From: an uncultured Prevotella sp.
GTDB taxonomy: Bacteria > Bacteroidota > Bacteroidia > Bacteroidales > Bacteroidaceae
Assembly (NCBI GenBank): GCA_934215545.1
Contig: CAKQAD010000012.1
Span: 1 to 41,588 of the forward strand
Direction: 5' to 3'
Length of the DNA: 41,588 nucleotides
Position numbers and translations under genes: made by a program. This document shows positions 35,734-41,588 of this stretch, piece by piece; the first letter of the stretch is position 1, and each line of letters starts with the position of its first letter. Below the pieces are notes generated by a model. It did not search any database. It saw only the letters and a program-made list of their open reading frames with translations, and was not told the origin of the DNA.

Positions 35734-36465
35734 TTATAAGCATGGCTTGAACTTCGACAGGCGTTCACGAATCTGCTTAGCTCTTTCAGCACTCAATGGT
35801 GGCACCCCATCAAGACTGTATTTTAGTCCAAGATTTTTGTATTTGAATTCGCCCAATGTATGATATGGAAGTATTTCTATCTTTTCCACACAATCATATT
35901 TTGCCACATGCTCACCAAGTTTGTCAAGCCATTCATCGTTATCAGTAAGACCAGGCACTACCACATGGCGAATCCATGTCTTGACATTTCGCTTTTGCAA
36001 TTGCTCAAGAAATTCAAGATTTGACTTCTGCTGCACTCCTGTAAGTTTAGGATACAACTGTGTATTCATTGTCTTTATATCAAGCAATACAAGGTCGGCA
36101 TAATCTAAAATTCCTAAAGCCGTTTCATTACATAATGCACCACTGGTGTCAAGCGCCGTATGTACGCCTGCCTCACGACACAAGCGGAAGAATTCACGAA
36201 CAAAATCGGCTTGCATTAGGGGTTCTCCACCAGAAAGAGTCACTCCCCCACTTTTTATGAAGCTCTTGTATTTTTGCACTTCAGCAAACAACTCCTCTGG
36301 TGTCATGTTGTATTTACATGTTGCATCGATTTGCCATGTGTCGGGATTATGACAAAACAAACATCGCAATGGGCATCCCTGCATGAATGCAACGAATCTG
36401 ACACCAGGTCCGTCTACAGTTCCAAAAGTCTCAAACGAGTGTATGTGTCCTATTAATTTGTCCAT
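35734..36465 (-). CDS. pflA: pyruvate formate-lyase activating enzyme
   Basis: A 243-residue radical SAM enzyme that puts the glycyl radical on PflB. The start MDKLIGHIHSFETFG at 36465 is preferred over an upstream Met (36567): a TAACTTTG box lies 27 bases before it, inside the longer frame, and GHIHSFETFGTVDGPGVR is the usual PflA N-terminus. The iron-sulfur motif CPLRCLFC gives Cys31, 35 and 38, followed by HNPDTW. GGVTLSGGEPLMQ, LDTSGALC and LLDIKTMN complete the SAM-binding core. The cognate pflB is about 25 kb away on the same strand. Convergent with rprY and transcribed from its own promoter. Confidence 0.96.
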   Translation of the reverse strand: MDKLIGHIHSFETFGTVDGPGVRFVAFMQGCPLRCLFCHNPDTWQIDATCKYNMTPEELFAEVQKYKSFIKSGGVTLSGGEPLMQADFVREFFRLCREAGVHTALDTSGALCNETALGILDYADLVLLDIKTMNTQLYPKLTGVQQKSNLEFLEQLQKRNVKTWIRHVVVPGLTDNDEWLDKLGEHVAKYDCVEKIEILPYHTLGEFKYKNLGLKYSLDGVPPLSAERAKQIRERLSKFKPCL

Positions 36466-36491
36466 AATTTTTAGTGCATATATATGAATTA

Positions 36492-36499
36492 CAAAGTTA
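36492..36499 (-). promoter_or_regulatory. -7 box (TAACTTTG) of the pflA promoter
   Basis: TAACTTTG on the minus strand with TTG 19 bases upstream (36519-36521). It lies 26 bases before the chosen pflA ATG and so decides the start against the longer open frame. Confidence 0.7.
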
Positions 36500-36557
36500 T
36501 TGCAAATTGTTGAAAAAACAATCTTTCCTACACATATTAGAATAGAAATCAACAAAA

Positions 36558-36593
36558 ATGGGAGCATGTCTTAACAATATGACATGCTCCCAT
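36558..36593 (-). terminator. Terminator after the EF-G2 gene
   Basis: ATGGGAGCATGTC and GACATGCTCCCAT make a perfect 13-bp stem with a 10-base loop, 36 bases past the EF-G2 stop. On the minus strand it is followed by TTTTTG, as in an intrinsic terminator. Confidence 0.85.
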
Positions 36594-36628
36594 GAAAACA
36601 TTATGAAAATAATGCCTTTTATAAAGCT

Positions 36629-38788
36629 TTATTCATCTTCTGTTGTTTCTTCTTCATGCTTAGCGATGAGTGTCTGCTGCAAGTCGTTTGGAACAAGCTC
36701 ATAACTTGCAAACTTTGTTGTGAACGAAGCACGACCACCTGTTAGACTACTTAACGAGATAGAATAGTTGCTAAGTTCCTTGAGAGGTATCTTAGCCTGA
36801 AGCTTCTGATAACCTGCTTCGCTATCCATACCCATAATCAAAGCGCGTCGTCCTTGCAAATCGCTCATTACATCGCCCATATAGTCGCTTGGTACATAAA
36901 CCTCAAGGTCGTAGATTGGCTCTAGAATCTTCGGACCAGCATCCTTGAACGCAGCCGAGAATGCATTGCGTGCAGCAAGCATGAACGACAATTCGTTAGA
37001 GTCGACAGGGTGCATCTTTCCATCATACACAATGACACGCACATCACGAGCATAACTACCAGTAAGCGGTCCATGCTCCATGCGGTCCATGATGCCTTTA
37101 AGGATTGCAGGCATGAAACGAGCATCAATAGCTCCACCAACAACAGAGTTGATGAATACGAGTTTTCCACCCCACTCAAGGTTCACTTCTTCGCGTCCCT
37201 TAACGTTAATCTTAAATTCCTGCCCATTAATCTTGAATGATGTTGGGTCGGGCATTCCTTCTGCATAAGGCTCAATGATAAGATGTACCTCACCAAACTG
37301 ACCAGCTCCACCCGACTGCTTCTTGTGACGATATTCGGCACGAGCCATCTTAGTAATGGTTTCTCTATAAGGAATTCGGGTCGGTTCAAACTTGACAGCG
37401 AGCTTCTCGTTGTTCTCCAAACGCCACTTCAATGTACGCAAATGGAATTCGCCTTGACCACGTACGATGGTCTGACGTAATTCTTTGCTCTGCTCAACAA
37501 GCCATGTAGGATCCTCTTGATGCATACGAAGCAATGCCGACATAAGTTTCTCGGTCTCTGCTGTATTCTCAGCCTTGATTGCACGTGAGAATTTAGGGTT
37601 AGGATATTTTATGAAATCAAATCTCCACTCGCAATCTTTTCCGTTAAGAGTATTTCCAGTCTTAACATCTTTCAGCTTAACAGTGCAACCAATGTCACCT
37701 GCTACCAACTCATCTACTGGTATACGGTTGGCACCTGCACATGCATATATCTGACCGATGCGTTCCTTCGAGCCACGGTCAGCATTTGTAAGATCGTCGC
37801 CCGACTTAATCTTACCGCTCATTACCTTGAAGTAGCTAACCTCACCGATGTGTGGTTCCAATCCGGTTTTAAAGAAGTATACAGACTCTGGTCCGTCACA
37901 GTTAGGGGTGATTTCCTCGCCGCGTGTGTTATGTAGTTTAGGCATCTCGCTCACAAATGGAACAACATTTCCAAGGAATTCCATTAGTCGGCGAACACCC
38001 ATATCCTTACCTGCACAAACACAGAACACGGGGAAGATAGAACGGGTTACGAGTCCTTTACGAATACCTTCGCGCAATTCGTCTTCCGAAAGAGTTTCTT
38101 CTTCGAAGAATTTCTCCATCAATGTTTCGTCGTTCTCGGCTGCAGCCTCTACAAGAGTTTTGTGAAGCTCCATTGCCTTTTCCTTTTCTTCTTCAGGAAT
38201 GTCAACGATGGTTGGCATACCTCCTTCTGGTCCCCATGTATACATCTTCATCAGCAACACATCGACAATGGCATTGAAGCCTGCACCTGTGTTAACTGGA
38301 TACTGAATTTGCACACACTTCGGACCATAAATTGCCTGCATGTTTGCGATGATGTTATCAAAATCGCACTTGTCTGAATCGAGTTGGTTTACAAGGAATA
38401 TTACAGGTTTGTGCAATTTCTCTGTATATCGGAAATTGTTTTGTGTACCTACTTCCGGACCATACTGTCCGTTAATAAGAATTACAGCTTGATCGGTAAC
38501 ATTCAATGCTGTAATGGCGCCACCAATGAAATCATCAGAACCTGGGCAGTCGATAATGTTGAGTTTTTTGTTGTTCCACTCTACATGGAAAACAGTAGGG
38601 AATACAGAATATCCATATTCATGCTCTACAGGGAAATAGTCGCTGACCGTGTTTTTTGCTTCCACCGTACCACGGCGCTTGATAATTCCGCTACCGAAAA
38701 GCATTGACTCGGCAAGGGTGGTCTTGCCGCTACCCGCACTGCCAAGAAGGGCAATGTTCTTGATCTCATTTGTTTGATAGACCCTCAT
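36629..38788 (-). CDS. elongation factor G paralog, EF-G2 type (likely no GTPase activity)
   Basis: A 719-residue EF-G-like protein with all five domains of EF-G: the GTP-binding domain to about residue 280, then the beta-barrel (PESVYFFKTGLEP), and domains III-V (GQGEFHLRTLKWRLE, QSGGAGQFGEVHLIIEP, ILEPIYDLEVYVPSDYMGDVM). The GTPase motifs differ from classical EF-G: the P loop is GSAGSGKT at 16-23 in place of GHIDAGKT, G3 is DCPGSDDF with Ser84 where EF-G has the catalytic His (DTPGHVDF), and G4 is NQLD at 134-137. This matches EF-G2 of Bacteroides, reported to support translocation without GTP hydrolysis and to aid gut colonisation. That role is inferred here. The leader has a hairpin and a five-codon frame. 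The regular fusA is not in the window. Confidence 0.9.
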   Translation of the reverse strand: MRVYQTNEIKNIALLGSAGSGKTTLAESMLFGSGIIKRRGTVEAKNTVSDYFPVEHEYGYSVFPTVFHVEWNNKKLNIIDCPGSDDFIGGAITALNVTDQAVILINGQYGPEVGTQNNFRYTEKLHKPVIFLVNQLDSDKCDFDNIIANMQAIYGPKCVQIQYPVNTGAGFNAIVDVLLMKMYTWGPEGGMPTIVDIPEEEKEKAMELHKTLVEAAAENDETLMEKFFEEETLSEDELREGIRKGLVTRSIFPVFCVCAGKDMGVRRLMEFLGNVVPFVSEMPKLHNTRGEEITPNCDGPESVYFFKTGLEPHIGEVSYFKVMSGKIKSGDDLTNADRGSKERIGQIYACAGANRIPVDELVAGDIGCTVKLKDVKTGNTLNGKDCEWRFDFIKYPNPKFSRAIKAENTAETEKLMSALLRMHQEDPTWLVEQSKELRQTIVRGQGEFHLRTLKWRLENNEKLAVKFEPTRIPYRETITKMARAEYRHKKQSGGAGQFGEVHLIIEPYAEGMPDPTSFKINGQEFKINVKGREEVNLEWGGKLVFINSVVGGAIDARFMPAILKGIMDRMEHGPLTGSYARDVRVIVYDGKMHPVDSNELSFMLAARNAFSAAFKDAGPKILEPIYDLEVYVPSDYMGDVMSDLQGRRALIMGMDSEAGYQKLQAKIPLKELSNYSISLSSLTGGRASFTTKFASYELVPNDLQQTLIAKHEEETTEDE

Positions 38789-38825
38789 AAGCTTAGGATT
38801 TTAATGGTTAAAATAAACTGTTCAT

Positions 38826-38857
38826 GGTGGATTGACTTGGGGCGGAGTCTATCCACC
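38826..38857 (-). promoter_or_regulatory. Hairpin in the EF-G2 leader
   Basis: GGTGGATAGAC and GTCAATCCACC (minus strand) form an 11-bp stem with one mismatch and a 10-base C-rich loop, TCCGCCCCAA, ending 38 bases before the EF-G2 ATG. Just after the stem lies ATG with four more codons and a stop (38808-38825, MNSLF). No T-run follows, so it does not look like a plain terminator; translational control is possible. Confidence 0.5.
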
Positions 38858-38930
38858 TACTAAATTATCAAAATCCAATAACAATCCAAAATATTTAAAA
38901 GAAAACCTACAACTTTTTTAAACTTATTAG

Positions 38931-38938
38931 TAATTTTG
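38931..38938 (+). promoter_or_regulatory. -7 box (TAATTTTG) of the hemW promoter
   Basis: TAATTTTG lies 53 bases before the hemW ATG, with a T-tract about 15-20 bases upstream as a weak -33 region. Confidence 0.55.
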
Positions 38939-38991
38939 TATTGTTTTAAAACAATTTATTATCCACACACATATTATATATAGAGAAACAA

Positions 38992-40131
38992 ATGAAGTTT
39001 GGTGTATATATTCACATGCCTTTCTGCCATAGCCGATGTATTTATTGTGGTTTTTATAGCACTACCATGGTATCGGTGCAGCATCGTTATGTAGACTGCC
39101 TACTTAAGGAGTTACGCATGCGCTACACGGATTTCACCAAACAAATATCAGATACATCCAACACCATTATTGCCGACACTATATACATAGGTGGCGGAAC
39201 ACCATCTACGCTCCACAGCGATGAAATCTGTCGACTATTGCAAGGCATAAAAGACATTGTAGGCGCTGAACAGAGCGAAATTACCATGGAAGTAAATCCT
39301 GATGATGTGTCGTTGGAATACATACAAAGCTTGGCAAAGTTTGGAGTAAACCGCATAAGCATGGGAGTACAATCATTTAACAACCACATTCTGCACTTCA
39401 TCCACCGCCGACATAATGCCGACCAAGCAATAATGGCAGCGAAAACTATACGCCAAGCGGGTATAGATAACATAAGCATGGACCTGATGTATGGTTTCCC
39501 AGGACAATCTTTGAAACAATGGCAAGACGACATAACCAAAATTATTACCATTAACCCGACACACATTTCTGCTTATAGCTTGATGTATGAAGAAGGCACT
39601 ACCCTACACCATATGCTGACAGAGGGCACCATAACCCCTATTAACGAAGAAGTCAGTCTTGCCATGTACAATCGATTGGTTTGCCAACTGAAGGAAGCTG
39701 GCTATGAGCATTATGAGATAAGCAATTTTGCAAAACCAGGCTATCGCTCCATTCACAATAGCAGCTATTGGAAGGACACACCATATATTGGACTTGGTGC
39801 ATCAGCACATTCATATAGCCTCAACAAGCGCAGTTGGAACGTTGCAAATTTGAATGAATACATGCAGGCAATTGAAAACTCGTATTTGCCAAGCGATTAC
39901 GAAGATATTGATGCCGACACTCACTATAACGATATTGTAACCACAGCCATGCGCACAGCAGAAGGTATCAATCTCGATATCTTACCTTCAGCCTACAGAC
40001 AATACGCCTTGAACAATGCAAAAGACAGCATTAAATATGGTTTAATCGAAATCGCTGATAATCATCTAAGGCTTACATCTAAAGGCATATTTGTAAGCGA
40101 CATGGTAATGAGCAGCCTTATAAAGATATAA
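38992..40131 (+). CDS. hemW: radical SAM heme chaperone HemW
   Basis: A 379-residue radical SAM protein. The cluster motif CHSRCIYC gives Cys12, 16 and 19; the next residues are Gly-Phe, whereas true coproporphyrinogen dehydrogenase HemN has a further Cys there (CxxxCxxCxC). The protein is therefore assigned to HemW, which binds heme and passes it to apoproteins, and not to HemN. IYIGGGTPSTL, EVNPDDV, NRISMGVQSFN, DLMYGFPGQSL and EISNFAKPGYRSIHN follow as in the family. Length and order are normal. It diverges from EF-G2. Past the stop lies a long repeat-bearing gap without a clear terminator. Confidence 0.93.
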   Translation: MKFGVYIHMPFCHSRCIYCGFYSTTMVSVQHRYVDCLLKELRMRYTDFTKQISDTSNTIIADTIYIGGGTPSTLHSDEICRLLQGIKDIVGAEQSEITMEVNPDDVSLEYIQSLAKFGVNRISMGVQSFNNHILHFIHRRHNADQAIMAAKTIRQAGIDNISMDLMYGFPGQSLKQWQDDITKIITINPTHISAYSLMYEEGTTLHHMLTEGTITPINEEVSLAMYNRLVCQLKEAGYEHYEISNFAKPGYRSIHNSSYWKDTPYIGLGASAHSYSLNKRSWNVANLNEYMQAIENSYLPSDYEDIDADTHYNDIVTTAMRTAEGINLDILPSAYRQYALNNAKDSIKYGLIEIADNHLRLTSKGIFVSDMVMSSLIKI

Positions 40132-40741
40132 AATGTGCACATCGCCATTTAATCAAATACTTCATATTTTGTTCATTCAGCATATGGAGTGGTAGAGTTT
40201 TTTATCTAACAGTTTCAGCTAAGATTTGTTCATATCTTCCCTTAAAATGACAGACAAATATAATTTGCATTTAGCTAAATTGTTACAAATTAAAAATGCG
40301 AAATAGAGTTTGCAGGTATAGAAAACACGGGATACACATAGCTGTTTTTATTGCTTGCGCAACAAAGACAAAGAAAAAAATATCGATTAGAATGAAATTA
40401 AGCCTTATTTAGCATGAAAAGAAGGCTTCTTTTAGGTGAAAAATGGGCTTCTTTTGAGTGAAAAATGGGCTTCTTTTCAGCATTATTAAGTCAATAAAAA
40501 TGCACAGGCATAAGTCATATTACAGTAAAGTATTATATACAAGCACATTAACCTATGCACACTCATATTTAGCAAAAAACACACTTCGTATTGCTTTGCT
40601 GATTTTTTTCGCATTCTCAAGCAACAAATCAAGACAAATATCGTCCTGTAGCCAACAAAATGTTGTTAAAAACGAGGAAAATATGAACACTACGTTTTGC
40701 TGTTTTCTTCAAAATAATAGACAAGGAAGCAGAAACTACCA
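40132..40741. other. 610-base gap after hemW with a tandem repeat and no supported gene
   Basis: AT-rich sequence. It contains a palindrome right after hemW (ATGTGCACAT, 40133-40142), an 8-base palindrome TTGCGCAA near 40357-40364, and the three-unit 22-bp repeat (40416-40481). The single longer open frame on the plus strand starts inside the repeat and runs into the antisense of the secreted-protein gene, so I do not accept it. A small RNA cannot be excluded. Confidence 0.55.
40416..40481. repeat. Three 22-bp tandem units with GGCTTCTTTT core
   Basis: Units at 40416-40437, 40438-40459 and 40460-40481. Each starts GAAAAA or GAAAAG and contains GGCTTCTTTT. The first holds a full palindrome, AAAAGAA GGC TTCTTTT; in the others the left arm reads AAAAATG, so it is lost. 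Motifs of this kind are common between genes in Prevotella genomes as far as I remember; function unknown. Confidence 0.85.
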
Positions 40742-41191
40742 TCACCATTCATCAATCACTCTAACATGTCTTACAAGCGTTATTTCAGTTGGTATTTTAA
40801 CCCATTTACGATTTACCACAATCTTTAAACGGCTACCTTTATTCTGACTCAAGATATACGTTTGCTGTTTAGGATTATAAACAAGCGTAGCTTCCAAATC
40901 TTCCGACCCATAGTCGTTGACAATACTAAGAATGTAAGTGTTGGCATCAAGTTTTTTGGCAGAAGTTATCAACCATTTACGAGAATCGCGCACAGCACCA
41001 AAATAGCCTGGTATAGCACCAAACACTTCTTGCCCAGGCACAACTACATCATTGGCGTATAGGTTCAGGTCTAAATATACTTTATACTCATTATTATATA
41101 TATAGCAATGGAATGTAGAATCGTTTTCTGCTGCACATACAGGTTTTAAAACAGCGAGGGCAACAAGAAATAATAATAATTTCAGTCTCAT
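40742..41191 (-). CDS. small secreted protein of unknown function
   Basis: A 149-residue product starting MRLKLLLFLVALAVLKPVCA, a clear signal peptide ending near Ala-Ala. The upstream Met of the same frame (41284) is rejected because a TACATTTG -7 box lies between it and this start. The mature part is about 129 residues and beta-rich, with HCYIYNNEYKVYLDLNLYA, PGQEVFGAIPGYFGAV and ILSQNKGSRLKIVVNRKWV; it has one Cys and no enzyme motif. I recognise no family. It diverges from the glycogen synthase gene and has a perfect TTGATATATATCAA palindrome in its leader. Confidence 0.75.
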   Translation of the reverse strand: MRLKLLLFLVALAVLKPVCAAENDSTFHCYIYNNEYKVYLDLNLYANDVVVPGQEVFGAIPGYFGAVRDSRKWLITSAKKLDANTYILSIVNDYGSEDLEATLVYNPKQQTYILSQNKGSRLKIVVNRKWVKIPTEITLVRHVRVIDEW

Positions 41192-41219
41192 ATTATTCTT
41201 TATAATTGTAATTTTACAC

Positions 41220-41233
41220 TTGATATATATCAA
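41220..41233. promoter_or_regulatory. Perfect 14-base palindrome in the leader of the secreted protein gene
   Basis: TTGATATATATCAA lies between the -7 box and the start codon of the secreted-protein gene. Position and symmetry suit a repressor site, though AT-rich palindromes also arise by chance. Confidence 0.35.
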
Positions 41234-41261
41234 AAAAGCACGAAAAACAATTGATATTTTG

Positions 41262-41269
41262 CAAATGTA
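41262..41269 (-). promoter_or_regulatory. -7 box (TACATTTG) of the secreted-protein promoter
   Basis: TACATTTG on the minus strand fits TAnnTTTG and lies 70 bases before the chosen ATG at 41191. It excludes the longer frame that begins upstream of it. Confidence 0.55.
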
Positions 41270-41344
41270 AGGAATTTGCATCAAGAATAGCTAATTATTA
41301 CCAAAAAATGATTGCCAAAAATCGTTTATTTGTTTTTTAAATAT

Positions 41345-41352
41345 TAATTTTG
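41345..41352 (+). promoter_or_regulatory. -7 box (TAATTTTG) of the glycogen synthase promoter
   Basis: TAATTTTG ends 21 bases before the ATG. The -33 region is weak; a TTTG nearby at 41329-41332 is too close to the box to serve. Confidence 0.5.
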
Positions 41353-41373
41353 CATTGAATATTAAACTTTTTT

Positions 41374-41588
41374 ATGAAAAAAGACAAACTATTTCCAGAC
41401 TATATTTTTGAATCAAGTTGGGAGGTATGCAATAAAGTAGGAGGCATCTATGCCGTATTGTCAACAAGAGCAAAGACTCTTACCGAAAAACTCGGCGACA
41501 ACCTTATTTTTATTGGTCCCGACTGTTGGAACGATAAAGAGTGCCCTTACTTCACAGAAGACACGACTCTTCTTGCTAAGTGGAAGAA
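41374..41588 (+). CDS. glycogen/starch synthase, GT3-like, 5' end only (runs off the right edge)
   Basis: The first 71 residues are visible. After MKKDKLFPDY comes FESSWEVCNKVGGIYAVLST, which closely matches the N-terminus of eukaryote-type glycogen synthases (family GT3: WEVxNKVGGIYxV) and not that of bacterial GlgA. Such GT3-like synthases are known in Bacteroidota and transfer glucose from a nucleotide sugar to glycogen. Next come LGDNLIFIGPDCWND. The rest is outside the window, so the active-site residues cannot be checked. The gene diverges from the secreted-protein gene and has its own -7 box. Confidence 0.85.
   Translation, partial: MKKDKLFPDYIFESSWEVCNKVGGIYAVLSTRAKTLTEKLGDNLIFIGPDCWNDKECPYFTEDTTLLAKWK

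Noticed and set aside
36466..36567. 34-codon N-terminal extension of pflA
   Set aside because: It contains the TAACTTTG promoter box, and the family's N-terminus begins at the Met at 36465.
40416..40481. Possible CRISPR array
   Set aside because: Units of 22 bp lie directly end to end without spacers and there are no cas genes.
40458..40847. 129-codon frame on the plus strand in the gap after hemW
   Set aside because: It starts inside the 22-bp repeat, ends antisense to the secreted-protein gene and has no domain-like pattern.
41192..41284. Upstream start for the small secreted protein
   Set aside because: A -7 box lies inside the extension and the signal peptide begins at the Met at 41191.

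Overview
The window looks like core chromosome from a member of the Bacteroidota, most likely a Prevotella-like member of the Bacteroidales. Three observations support this. First, at least a dozen gene starts are preceded by the Bacteroidota -7 box TAnnTTTG and have no clear Shine-Dalgarno. Second, the gene content is typical: RprX/RprY, DUF4296, Bacteroidota-type DksA, LolA, a DUF5687-like membrane protein, a GT3-like glycogen synthase, a C69 dipeptidase and an EF-G2-type paralog. Third, short intergenic repeats of AT-rich heptads are present. I see no tRNA, rRNA, CRISPR array, integrase or intact insertion sequence. The species assignment is inference.

Layout. Positions 1-7581 are read leftward: a C69 dipeptidase (cut by the window edge) and nadC, then the operon ileS - dksA-like - lspA - DUF4296 lipoprotein - 69-residue protein. 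mutT (7725-8129) lies between two copies of a hairpin repeat. pflB (8393-10633, minus) and metA plus a U32 peptidase/RlhA-like gene (10749-13546, plus) diverge from a shared promoter region. A polytopic lipoprotein (13621-14508) converges on a DedA-family gene, a multipass membrane protein and purD, all minus. Then, still on minus, come a THUMP RNA methyltransferase overlapping a DPP-IV-like peptidase, cysE and pyk. A promoter followed by a TonB-dependent receptor cut off after the plug domain (24232-24741) runs head-on into tilS. rlmI and a DEDD exonuclease follow. From 28361 the main direction becomes rightward: ftsK - lolA - DUF5687-like, then rprX - rprY, a two-way terminator, pflA (minus), EF-G2 (minus), hemW (plus), a repeat-bearing gap, a small secreted protein (minus) and the start of glycogen synthase (plus).

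How the genes work together. Pyruvate kinase, pyruvate formate-lyase and its activase (pflA, about 25 kb from pflB) cover the end of glycolysis in an anaerobe. metA (acetyl-CoA type by Glu111) and cysE feed sulfur amino acid synthesis. ileS, tilS, two rRNA methyltransferases, the RlhA-like protein and EF-G2 act on translation. lspA, lolA and several lipoproteins serve the envelope.

The window contains no defence island or obviously new multi-gene system. The points most worth a second look are: an IleRS2 whose HxGH signature has become GxHH; an EF-G paralog lacking the catalytic His, with a hairpin and a five-codon reading frame in its leader; two families of dispersed intergenic repeats, one keeping its stem by paired changes; the truncated receptor ending in a 16-bp tandem repeat; and a three-unit 22-bp repeat downstream of hemW.
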